From Eretmocerus hayati (Eukaryota; Arthropoda; Insecta; Hymenoptera; Aphelinidae), in assembly GCA_029851415.1 (NCBI GenBank), contig CM056743.1, positions 122,418,305-122,482,304 on the forward strand: DNA of 64,000 nt, written 5' to 3'. The notes below the pieces were generated by a model. The model was not told the DNA's origin and did no database searches. It saw only the letters and a list, made by a program, of their open reading frames with translations. Position 1 is the first letter of the stretch. Every line of letters starts with the position of its first letter. Below are positions 1-10,590 of this stretch, one piece after another. The position numbers and the translations under genes are program-made.

Positions 1-99
1 CGAACACGTAAGCAGCAGGTCTATCTAAAAGCCCTGTACACGTCTTTTGGGCCGCTCGTTAGCCCGCTCCGATCGATTCATTATGGGTTCGGAGTTCAA

Positions 100-125
100 C
101 GACGACGACGACGACGACGACGACG
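100..125. repeat. (GAC)n microsatellite
   Basis: About eight uninterrupted GAC units. The poly-Asp and poly-Val runs in the overlapping short open frames come from this repeat and do not indicate a protein. Confidence 0.9.
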
Positions 126-826
126 TTCTTGTTCAGAGTAGTACCGTCGATAGCATTATGGTCGCGCCCGCGCTCTCTCGTGGGATTTGCTGGTCTATGT
201 ACCATGACCAAACTCGATTTTCGTCGGGATCTCGGAATACATATATACACGAAGCTATAACGTGGGCGTCGAAACAATCCTGCGTGCTTGCGTATATAGA
301 GGTCGCAGCTTGTTAGCAAGTCGATTGTCGAACGATAATTAATCGAACGAGCTTTATTCCATTGCGTTGATGATGGGGAGTATGGCCATCGCCTCGTGTA
401 GCGTCTAATTGAAGCGCCAGGCGTGGGTCTTGGTGTCTCTGCCACTGGGTTGCGTAATTTTTTGGGCTTTCGATTTTTTTTCTCGTGATAAAGGCTCCGC
501 CATCTTTAGAAGTGGATATTAATTAGTTCCTAATTGACTCGCCTACGCATTATTCACGTCAAATGTCAGTCTGATTGTCAATTCTTGCTCCATCAATGAT
601 CAAGTAGTATGATGATCTCGATTGTACGTATATTACTTCGTGATGTTGAAATCTTCTGACACTTCGAAAATGTCACAAAGGAGACGATGATTCGGGAATT
701 CAAAATTGATTACAGGATTCTATGTGACACCGCCAATTTCTGTTCGAAGGATGATTGCGTGAGAGAATTATCGGCGGCGAGGTATTAGTACCGCTGTGAC
801 GAGAGATATGAGACGCACGACCTCCT

Positions 827-845
827 TGCTGCTGCTGCTGCTGCT
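827..845. repeat. (TGC)n microsatellite
   Basis: About six TGC units within a GC-rich island; simple sequence with no coding support around it. Confidence 0.85.
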
Positions 846-3793
846 ACGAGATTGCAGTTTCCCATACGACTCTCTCGCGCGTTTCCTCTTTGCGTGCCTC
901 TTGAAGCGTATATAATACTTACAGGTCCGAGAGCGCAAGAGGAGTGTCGACAATGACACGCGAACGTCACACATACTTGCCTTGTACATCATCCGCTTGA
1001 GTTTGTGATTAATGTTACGTGAAAATCGCAACGGCGGCGGAGGCTAGCGCGCGCGGCGATGCGACCAGCCGTTGAGGCGCTGATTGAGGTCGACGCGCAA
1101 AAACTGGCGAGCCTTTAACCTCCTTGTATATATAGCGTCAGCACACGTCAACTCCTCTTTGCACTCGAAGCCATCGCTTTATGGCATATCGTTTGAATAT
1201 GGTCATCATCGGCGAGCTTTCAACATCGGTATAATTCAATTTAGAAGTGTCCATCGTTACACGCGTCAAAACACTTGCGAGATATTACACGTAGCTCAAA
1301 AATTCGATTATCCTTCAGGGTTTTGTCTTCGTCTTGGATTTTTACGATGAACGTATTTTATTTTACAGAATTCCAATTACAAAATGTCTTATTTTTCATG
1401 AATCGGGAATTGCGTTCTACGTCTCTCGAGTCCTTTTCAACTTTCTCAACGTTGAATGCTCCTAGTATCGATTACATGAATTCTATGAATTAACGCTAGA
1501 GTTTGTGGCAGTTTTATTTGCAATTCGAGACCATCCAGAGCTTCAGCTTGACTTTGCAGTTGGCAAACGACCCACCGCTGTAGTCGCACGCGCATCGTGG
1601 TCATTTCACTCACAAATTTGATCGTATATGAAGAAGCCTTGGTGAGTGGCTCGTGTGTCTGATTCGTCAATTTCTTTGATTAAATCAATCGCAAATAACG
1701 ACTATGCGGGCTTCGTATATTTTGCAAGCGCCACAACATAGTTGAGTGCAACATGTGCCTCGCGCAATTCGTAGAAAAGTCAATCGCTAGCGACAGCCAG
1801 TAGTTACCATATGCACGTATACACACATATACGAGTGGTTCCGCCGAAAGTGAGATTTTCCGTGTTTCAAGCTTCCCCAATTTTCTACGACTTGGAATGG
1901 ACCTTATAGCAATTCTCTAGGGTATTGGTGTGCAACTATGTTGATAGTTTTGGAGATGATTCGAATGCCCCCGTACTTTGTAGTGCTTGATAAAGGGTCA
2001 AAATTCCCCGTAGGCAACCCAACCCAACTTCGATTTTTGAATTCATCACAACGCCTATGCAGAATCAAAAACCTCTTTATGTAGCTATGCACTTCAATTT
2101 GTAATACTTCCAATAACAAAATAATAAATAATAATAATTAATATGATCCACCATTTTGCGAGTCGAAATTAAACCCCCAGCTCGAGATTGATATGGCATT
2201 TTGATAACGGTTTTGCACCGAAACTGCTTGCACAGCACTGATTAGCTCGGTAGAGCTAGAGATTTGGAAAATGCAAAATTTTCGGTCGATTCCATTTCCA
2301 TGTTGTGCGCCTTCCTAGCGAGCTATTATGGCAACACATTTTCTTGTTGTACTTGGTTACATCAGAGAAAATCTACGCGAAAAAGAGTGTACGATTGGTT
2401 GCAGCGCCGTGGGAACATTTTTTAAGGCGAAATGTCAATTCGATTCCATCCCTGTCAATTCCGTCCTCTCGGCAACCTCTTAAACTTGATTTTTTGTTTG
2501 TGCCGAAACGAGTGTAAATCATTTGCTACGAGACACCGGAACTAGTCCGGGGTTGAAATAGTTTCTGACCCAAATCACTCCCCGTGACGATTTTGACCTA
2601 AAAAATCCCACTTTCGTTGGAATCAACCATACATTTAGGTGGTGCACACTCGTGTACATCTACGGGTGACACGCGCTCGCATCTCGCGAATTGCGCATCG
2701 GCAACGCTCGGCGGCCGGCCGCGGGATCCTTACGTAACGTAAATAATACACGAGATAATTTCGCGGCCGGCGATGCGCGACACTTGAACCGCGATGGCAT
2801 CACAGTATGCGAGAGTTCAACCAACTCCGTAACATCGTGTCCCAGCGTTGTTTTATTATATCGCGATTGTCGCAGAGTGCGATCGGATATGAGTTTGTTT
2901 GTATACCGAGTATAGTGTTTGTTGTGCCTACAATGCGAAATTTGTTCGCGCGATAAGTAGTAAGTTCTATACTGTGGGGCGATTTATGTCCCCGCAAATG
3001 CCACCGCGCGAAATCGATTTGCACCGCGCTGCTTTACCTCTATATATCTTTTGTGTATACATATATATGTACAATTGCGATGCCGGTCAATATCGGTTCG
3101 GTCGATTAGATTTCGCGCGGTTCGCGACACAGATTGCGCGGAGAAAATTCCGATGCGCCTCGGCAATGCTTCAAGAGAAAGATGCGAGTTTCGCTTTCGA
3201 TATAACACGGCAATCGTTTGCGGGAGATGGATTTATCTGCCCATTGGTGCTGCATTTTCATTTGTACTCGGCGTTGTTTGCGTTCCATCTTGACGATTGC
3301 GGTTTCGTTGAGTAAGTGCTTGAGAGGATGATGATGCCAGCGGGATGGCCAATAATAGTAATTCTCAAACGAGCCGCAGAGTAATGATCTATTATTGTTG
3401 GGATAGAGTATCCCCAGATGCTGGCTACATCGCCAAATCAGTTGTTCGAAATCGAATGGGTCTGATGATAGTGAGTCCACTTGACAAATATTAATTATAT
3501 CGGCTCTCAAATTCATTTTGTTTTCTTCAATGAGGTTATGGGTCGTTGAGAGGAATTTTTATCGTATCTTAAATACGTCGCTTTTGTGGCAGTCGACAGA
3601 ATAATTGAGGAAGATATAAGAATAGAGGCATCATCTGGAGCATTGACGTCGAGAGTCTTCTTAGATCGGAAAAGATTAACTGACAAGACGAGGACCAAGA
3701 AATTAACTTTGCCAATATGACCTGTGCTAAGGAGTACAACCGAAACATCATTACCGCCCGCGTGGGCCTGTGTTAAAAAATAGTATATCATAG

Positions 3794-4479
3794 GGCAGGA
3801 GTCGAGTTGAGCCCGCGATCAGAAAAGACTGATAGTTGAGCCCGCAAAACCGATATATCGAGAGTGAGTTGAGCCCGGTCGATAATCCCCTGTCCTTCTT
3901 GGAGAAAAGTTCAACAAGCGTATTCAGCTCGGTATTCAGTCAACAAATCAAGAGAGTATTTCTCATGTACTTGCCCTACTCGCTGGGCGGCGATTTTGAA
4001 TGTTGCTCAGTCGTATGCACACAGCTCTAATTAGATCTCGAATTAATACAATACTTTGCGGTACTTTATGTACCCTGTGCCTTGTAAAATCACCGTTGAG
4101 TAAACTTACACTATGCACTCTAGAATAGTTGAAAATCTCAAATGTCTGTGCTCTAAGTACGAGTAGTACTTGGCATTTTCACCTATTATCCCAACTTTCT
4201 TTACCAATAAATAAACTTGACAATATTTCCATATTGATGATTTTTTTTTTCACTTGTAATGGAATATTTCTTTGTACATTTATATCCAAGACTCGTGATG
4301 GATGGACATTGCATATTACCTGATACAGTTTGTAAACTTGCCAGTTTGAACATTCGAACATCGAAGGAGGTTTGGATTTTCTCGGAAGGGCAGCGGGCTC
4401 AACTAACAATTGGCCGCGGGCTCAACTAAGAATTTTTCATCGGGTCAAAACTGACAGCGAGCTCAACTAGCATACGGCC
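3794..4479. mobile_element. MITE with 8-bp TSD and subterminal GTTGAGCCCG arrays
   Basis: A 686-bp non-autonomous element. The left end starts GGCAGGAGTCGAGTTGAGCC; the reverse complement of the right end starts GGCCGTATGCTAGTTGAGCT, so the TIRs are about 30 bp and imperfect. The motif AGTTGAGCCCG occurs three times in one orientation at the left (3805, 3834, 3867) and three times inverted at the right (4393, 4416, 4457; the last with one mismatch). The flanking TATCATAG at 3786-3793 recurs as TATCATA at 4480-4486, and its final G lies at 9115 after the nested 4.6-kb element is removed. An 8-bp duplication is typical of hAT, P or Merlin-type elements; the family is not decided. No coding capacity is seen. 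Confidence 0.75.
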
Positions 4480-4486
4480 TATCATA

Positions 4487-5048
4487 CCCGTGAAAAAGTG
4501 TTTGGTACATGATCACGCATGACCGTGTACCGCTCGTGGTACATGATCACGCATGACGGCGTACCGAAAATGGCGGTACGTCGTCATGCATGAATTATGC
4601 ATGACCATGCATGAACTATGCATGACCATGCATTGTATAAACTAGTGAACATACCGTCAATTATTTGCTACTTCGGTGATCACAAAAAGATCTTGGGTTG
4701 TGAATCAATCCAAAAATTTCTTCACTCTCTTTCCTTTATTTTATGTCTTAATATAACTTCAGCTCGAGCTTCAGCTAGACTATTATAATGAATTGTCAAT
4801 ACTTAGAGAATAAGATATACATATGAATGATACAACAAGAACGATAATATTAATAGGAAATCAATAACGTGATAGGAATTTGGGTAGAGCTCCACCCGTG
4901 ATAAAAAATTAACTTGATAATTTGTGAAAGAAAATTTGTGATACAATCATCACTATGAAATACATGGCGTGATGATACTGTGATTATACACAACACTTTG
5001 CCTTCATTGATATCAAATTTTCTTTACTATGGCGTAAGGAAGCAGAGT
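4487..5048 (+). repeat. Left terminal inverted repeat of the BEN element
   Basis: It pairs with 8567-9112. Near the end it holds a 20-bp direct repeat, GGTACATGATCACGCATGAC, at 4504 and 4538, then GGTAC/GTACC palindromes. A run of TGCATGA and ATGCAT palindromic motifs follows at about 4588-4634. The same order is mirrored at the right end. Such subterminal repeats are typical binding sites for a transposase or accessory DNA-binding protein; that role is inferred. Confidence 0.85.
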
Positions 5049-5243
5049 CCGATAAGCACTGAGTAAACATTGGTGTACATACAGTAACAAATTATCACCT
5101 AAGTAATGAGGCCTTGTTTGTCAGAGTAGTCAAAGTAATATCCATTCTTCAGAATGAAGAAAATACTATTTCAGACATTTTTTTGAATGATTTAGAATAA
5201 AAGCCGTCTTACTGGTGAATTAAAATTGATCATTTGAGTAGAT

Positions 5244-8200
5244 TCAAGGAATTTCGTACTTGAAAGGTTTGCCCCACTTTTGCTCTGCGTAGTAGGCAAC
5301 TCTGATATCCGTCACATTTTGTGACATCCCTCTTCTTATGTTTGAGTGACTCATTTTTGGCCAGTTCTTGATTTCCTCTGCCTTTCTCTTTGTAAACGCT
5401 GTTATCAATAAAAGTAGTATCAATAGAATAGTTGAAATCAAACGAGTTACTCCATCAAAATTTTGAGTCATAAACAGATGACTCTGTACATACCTATAAT
5501 TTCTTGCACCGCTGGACCATACAAAACTCCTGCCTTGAAACTATCTGGAGCTTCAATCTGTCTAGTCTGTCTCAATTGGCATTGTTCGCACAAGCTTGGT
5601 ACTTCGCATTGATGAGGTCTCCTGGCATTTTTTTGTGAAAAGTTACAGTGCAAAATTGCGTCTAGTGTAAAGACACCTCTCATCAGCTTCCTGCAGCACT
5701 GACGAGGGTTAGTCGAGCTCAAAGCGTAATCGACTGTACTTTCTTTGCAGAAAATTCCATTTCCAAGTTCGCTCATCTGAAAATATGAAACATTCGGGAT
5801 AAACTCCTAAATATGCCAAATTTTTCACCATGAAACATTCACTTGAATGAGAGACTTCGGATACAATAGCAAAAAAATACAGATTTGAAAACTTTTCAAA
5901 TCTTCAGATCCTCTGGTTCCTCTCGAAAATGATCGATTGCATAAAATTACCACATTCCAACAAAAGTGGCGTAAAAATTAAACCGGAGTGTGGCTACACG
6001 GATATGATGCTTAAGGGAAATTATGATGAGAAATTTCAGAATCAACTCGTATAAACTATTTCGATTTTGTTGGCTCATAATCCCTGAGCCATGACCCTAA
6101 GTGAACTGTCGTTTTGTCAGCTCAAAAATTTGAGTGACACATTAAAACACGCCTCAGGGAATTTCGCACTGACCGTGTCAGACAGATTTACCTTTGATCC
6201 TTCGCAATTTTCTCCAAACAGCTGCTCGTGCACAATTGGAGCATAACCAGTTGGGAGTTGGGTTTCAAGCTGAGATCTATTTTGATTATTTGAAACTTCC
6301 TGAGTTTGAGTTCTTGTAGATCTGTTTCTAGTTCTAATTCCATCATCTTCGTTTCTTAAGACTCCTGGAGATTCTGCAATGAGAAAATCGTCCGATTGAA
6401 TTGATGGATATAATAACTTGTGATAAATCTCAGAAAGTTGAGAGGAAGCAATACGAAGACGAAATTTTTAGTGTCCTCGTGGGGCGAGATTACCTTTGAA
6501 CTGATTCGGGCTTATAGCTCATAAATGAATATTAAAACGAGCATTAATTTGTGAAAGAGGATGGAGATCGTTGCAAAAATTTGTATTATTGAAATTCGTC
6601 CCTGAACAATATTTGGATTTCCTTCAGAGATCTGAGCACTGTAGATTCACAATGTTCTCCTAACGCTTTGAATGTTTTGAACATAACTACCAACTTAATG
6701 GAAGTTTGCAAGTTGAAAACTTCCATCTACCTCACGTCGCCACAGCTCAAAAACTAATACAAATCAGACTCGAGAGTTGTCAGAGGAATCCATCACTATG
6801 GTCATTTCTTATGCACTGTTTCTAAATAATTTCATGGGGAATAGTCCGGTCGTTACTCCGCAGAGACATATGAAATCATATTGCTTGAGCAAAGATTTGT
6901 TGAATGAAGCTCACCTTGATAATTTAGCTCCCGAGTCATTAATTCATCTTCATCGGGGTCTGAGGATATACTATTCTCATGAAATGAATTCCTCTTTCGG
7001 ACCCTCTCATCAGGTTTAGTATTATTGTTGATTCTGCTTGACCTTCTCAGGATAACTGATGAGCCTGAAAGTCATCAAAGTATTATAAGCATTATCCCAG
7101 CAAATTTTGACTAACCACAGATCGACATATTGTCGGACATTTAAACTCATTTCCGATCTTCTGTTAATCTTAGAAATTGAAGGATTAAACTTGGTATCTT
7201 TGTATTTAAATATCTTTCAAATCAATAGCTGGTAATGAGATGATGTATGCCACGAGTACATGAAAAAGATCAACCTACCCAGTCAATCCACATCAGTTTT
7301 AGTTTAAAAGCAGAATTTTCTGAAGATTTCAGTATGTCAGAAAAAGTTCACAAGTTGAGCCTGTGCTTTATTATCTCATGACCTCATCACTTCTCTCAAT
7401 TCGATCGAAGTGAGTGATTTTCGAGCTTATACATCAAACCGTTATAGAGCTTCTTTGAATCTTACCTGATTGATTTTTCTCGACGTTATCCTGACTGTGA
7501 CAAGATGAAGTGTTTGCCTCATTTCTGATTCTTTTCGAAGCAGGACTATCATTTCTCTTGGCAGAAGAATTATAGCCTTTACGTTTCAAATTAGCTTGGT
7601 TCTTATTCTTGGCAGGACTGGGTTGATCAGAGTCAGAATCACATTCAAAATTCATCACATTGGTGGAATAGCTATCAAGCTCATCATTATCATAAGAATC
7701 TTCTTCTGCATGACGGGTGTCCTGCAATGACGCTATTTGCCGCTGGATAGCTTGTTCAGCTCTCTGTGTTTCTAGCTCAATCTACAAGAAATCAAGAGAA
7801 AAATATGACACTACTTGTAGAATACCATAAATTTCACTTGGGAGGTGAATAATTCGATTGAAAAACGCACGAGAAAGAACACCACAATTCCTCAAAAAGT
7901 CATTTAGATTACCATCGGACATAATTTGATATTGGGCTACTCGACTTCTAGAATTGATTGCTACAAATTTTTAAAAGTTCATTCCCCTTTAAGCGTGCAG
8001 GAGGTTTTACATCAATCTGAAAGTTCATCTTTGAAAATATCTTACCTGTTCAATGGCACTGTATTGTACATCTTTACCTCGATTACATACTTGTCTAGGT
8101 ACTTTTGATGGTTTAATCAATTTTCCCTTCAAACCCTTCTCCTCTGGAGTATTTTGAGACACTTTTCTTTGAGTCAGCAATAGATAGGTCTCTTGTATTA

Positions 8201-8479
8201 ATTCCAGATCATCTATAAAAATTGCACTCATGACTATTTCGCGTTCTACTAGTTAATCTTTAAAAAAAAATCGTCTTCACAGGAACGAAAAAATTATGAG
8301 GTCAATATATTTCGTATGTCATGCTCACCAGAATAGGTCAAAACTTTGCCAGTGTACATCGAATTCAGGTAACGAAATTTGACGATGCTTCCAGGTTTCA
8401 CAGTTTTGTGGTCGCAAAATACATTATCGTTCCGTATTTCACAAATATCACCGTCCTCGATACATTTAATGATGTACAT
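5244..8479 (-). CDS. BEN domain-containing protein, six exons, inside mobile element
   Basis: Six exons with GT-AG borders join in frame: 8479-8329, 8212-8046, 7781-7466, 6373-6192, 5776-5494 and 5398-5244. They give 1254 bp and 417 residues plus a TGA stop. The start is the ATG at 8479. Residues 1-50 form a small domain (VKPGSIVKFRYLNSMYTGKV) like those found at the N-terminus of other insect BEN proteins. Residues 107-126 look coiled-coil (IELETQRAEQAIQRQIASLQ). Next come an acidic Ser/Asp tract and basic patches (KRKGYNSSAKR, SKRIR) that suggest a nuclear signal. Residues about 285-405 read as a BEN domain: CRKLMRGVFTLDAILHCNFS, VQEII, then a basic helix and NIRRGMSQNVTDIR. BEN domains bind DNA and proteins, often in chromatin repression. 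The last acceptor has a phase-compatible alternative at 5390/5389, which would drop three codons' worth of sequence. The exon chain is well supported; expression and function are unknown. Confidence 0.85.
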
Positions 8480-8566
8480 GATAATTCAATTGAGAATCAC
8501 ACGATGTGCCAAACGCATGAACAAATTTGCAAGGTTAACGGGAATGAACTGATCGCTTCGCAACGC

Positions 8567-9112
8567 ACTCTGCTTCCTTACGCCATAGTAAGAAAATTTT
8601 GAGATTTATGAATTTCGACCACACTATGGATTTCATAGTGAAGAATGTATCATATTATGAAAGCTGTATGTCTTTTTTTCACAAATTATTATGTTGATTT
8701 AGTTTCTCGGGTGAAACTAAACCCAAATTCCTATCACGTTATTGATTTCCTATTAATATTATCGTTCTTGTTGTGACATTCCTATGTATATCTCATTTTC
8801 AAAGTATTGACAAACTCATTTCCATTATGACTGTCTAGCTGAAGTTATGTTAAGACATAATAAAAGAAAGAGAGTGAAGAAATTTTTGGATTGATTCACA
8901 ACCCAAGATCTTTTTGTGATCACCGAAGTAGCAAATAATTGACGGTATGTTCACTAGTTTATACAATGCATGGTCATGCATAGTTCATGCATGGTCATGC
9001 ATAATTCATGCATGACGACGTACCGCCATTTTCGGTACGCCGTCATGCGTGATCATGTACCACGAGCGGTACACGGTCATGCGTGATCATGTACCAAACA
9101 CTTTTTCACGGG
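8567..9112 (-). repeat. Right terminal inverted repeat of the BEN element
   Basis: Reverse complement of the left TIR, with the same terminal 19 bp and the same subterminal motif order. The inner limit is the shared TTACTATGGCGTAAGGAAGC block, found at about 5024-5043 on the plus strand and inverted at about 8572-8591. The BEN gene start codon lies 88 bp inside this repeat. Confidence 0.85.
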
Positions 9113-9648
9113 TAGGTATACTTGCAATGTTAACATTCTGTCTTTATCTCCTAATAAACAACTTATTCGACTATGTTGTTACAGATTCTTTACTCTATCT
9201 AGGGAACACTAAATTGGGGAAAAATTTGAAAAGGCAGGCGACCCGGTCCGCTTTGTTAGTCCACTTCTATTTTGAACAATTTTAACATGACAAATTTGGC
9301 ATGATCATGGAATATTTTTGAGTCAATGCATAACCAAGTCCAGACCTTGTCCTTGGATTTTCACTCCTCCCAATCATCGATTCCTGTATCTTGTGCTCTT
9401 CCAGTTGTAACATATATGGAAGGACCAAACTTAACATCTTTTTTGTCGGTAAATATTTATCACGAACGGTCACGTGATTGACCACACGCAACAATTTCTT
9501 CAGACTAGGCAAAACTACCGCCATCGTTTGCAAAAATAGATTAATGGATTTTTTGCGGGATCCTCTCCTGAAGATCCTCCTGATCATAGAGACGGATGGT
9601 CTCAAGTCGAAACCGGATGCAAAACTGTTTAAACCGACATTGTTTGAA

Positions 9649-9702
9649 CAATTTGATAAAATCGTACAATTTGATGAAATTGTACAATTTGATAAAATTG
9701 TT
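9649..9702. repeat. 18-bp tandem repeat, three copies
   Basis: Three adjacent units of CAATTTGATRAAATYGTA (starting 9649, 9667 and 9685), differing at one or two positions. This is a small minisatellite of unknown role. Confidence 0.85.
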
Positions 9703-10377
9703 CATTTCAAAATAGAAAAGCAGTATTCAATGTTATCGGTACCAAATTAACATCATATCACCCGGTTAAAAAGTGATACCGAAGCGAGGTCTCATTCCTG
9801 ACTCATTCCAACAGAACGACTGCCCGTCACTCCATCACTCGTGAAACATTTTCGTCTCCTTCACTCGCGCTCTTCAAACAAATTTCACTTCTTGTTTCAC
9901 TCTCTAATTTCGCACCCGCCAAAGAATCTCCCGCAAAAAGAGACTTGAAATTATCGCACACAGTGAATTTGAAGAAGGTGGTAATGTATAAAAATATACA
10001 TCTAATGTAGAGACGGCCCGCCGCACGTCAGGCTTATCGCGCGAAACAAGTATTTCAAAGAGTATATGTCTGTGACGGCGCGAGAATAATGAAAATCGTC
10101 ACGCGATTGTCGATGCGCAGCAACTCGTACGGGGGCGTAACTCGCACCGCGCAAAGAAACGATCAGCTGCAAGTGAAGAGCCAGCTATGTATAGTCTGCA
10201 TTACGCCATAAACTTGACCCAATTACCATGCAGCCCTGCTGATGCTTGTAATGAGGTGCTGAACCATTCGTATTCCAACACACACAATCCTTGTTCCAAT
10301 GTACCTATATGTATTATACTCGCTCGAGGAGGAGCAGCGCCAGTAAGGCCGAGGGGAGAAAAACGAACGGCCTGGCA

Positions 10378-10435
10378 GGTTGTTGAGGGTCTAGTATACT
10401 TATATTCAACGTTCGCGCTTGGAACCCTCAACCAC
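10378..10435. other. Short hairpin in GC-rich island
   Basis: GGTTGTTGAGGGT at 10378-10390 pairs with ACCCTCAACCACC at 10423-10435 (12 of 13 positions) around a loop of 32 nt. The arms are shorter than a typical pre-miRNA stem, so this is only a structural observation. Confidence 0.4.
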
Positions 10436-10566
10436 CTCGGGAGCTTTATTCGGTGATGAATTGCCGCTTCCTCGGGCCCCATAAGGTTGACAGCGCGTGT
10501 ACGTCCGGTATAATACGGCTGTATACTATCTTGCCGGCGGCGACGACGCTCATAATTACGCGAGCC

Positions 10567-10590
10567 ACGACGACGACGACGACTACGACG
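10567..10590. repeat. GAC-rich microsatellite
   Basis: Imperfect run of ACG/GAC triplets; simple sequence in a GC-rich island. Confidence 0.8.

Larger units (their letters stand above)
1..3793. other. Gene-free stretch with GC-rich islands
   Basis: I see no supportable gene here. Open frames are short, overlap on both strands and show no recognisable domain. The stretch alternates AT-rich DNA with GC- and CpG-richer islands at about 1-330, 760-1090 and 2640-3320. The islands carry triplet repeats and TATA-like strings, such as those near 3050-3070. They could be regulatory DNA of a distant gene, but this is inference from composition only. Confidence 0.5.
4487..9112. mobile_element. 4.6-kb long-TIR DNA element carrying a BEN-domain gene
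   Basis: The element is bounded by inverted repeats of about 550 bp (4487-5048 and 8567-9112). The outer 250 bp or so are near identical and the inner parts more diverged, with indels. The termini read CCCGTGAAAAAGTGTTTGG inward from both ends, and TA flanks each end (4485-4486, 9113-9114). Excising the element plus one TA restores the 8-bp duplication of the older MITE, which fixes both boundaries and supports a 2-bp TA target duplication. The only gene inside is a six-exon BEN-domain gene on the minus strand. I find no DDE/D transposase, reverse transcriptase, Rep/helicase or tyrosine recombinase frame. It may be non-autonomous with cargo, or use an unrecognised mobility protein. TA duplication fits Tc1/mariner-like mechanisms, but the TIR length is unusual for that group. 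Confidence 0.88.

Noticed and set aside
47..445. Overlapping frames with poly-Asp and poly-Val
   Set aside because: Both are translations of a (GAC)n microsatellite on opposite strands; no domain.
8321..8602. 93-codon plus-strand frame in the BEN element
   Set aside because: Antisense shadow of the first BEN exon and the right TIR.
9282..9605. 107-codon minus-strand frame next to the BEN element
   Set aside because: Considered as a transposase remnant because of its position and basic composition, but no catalytic motif is seen and it lies outside the TIR.
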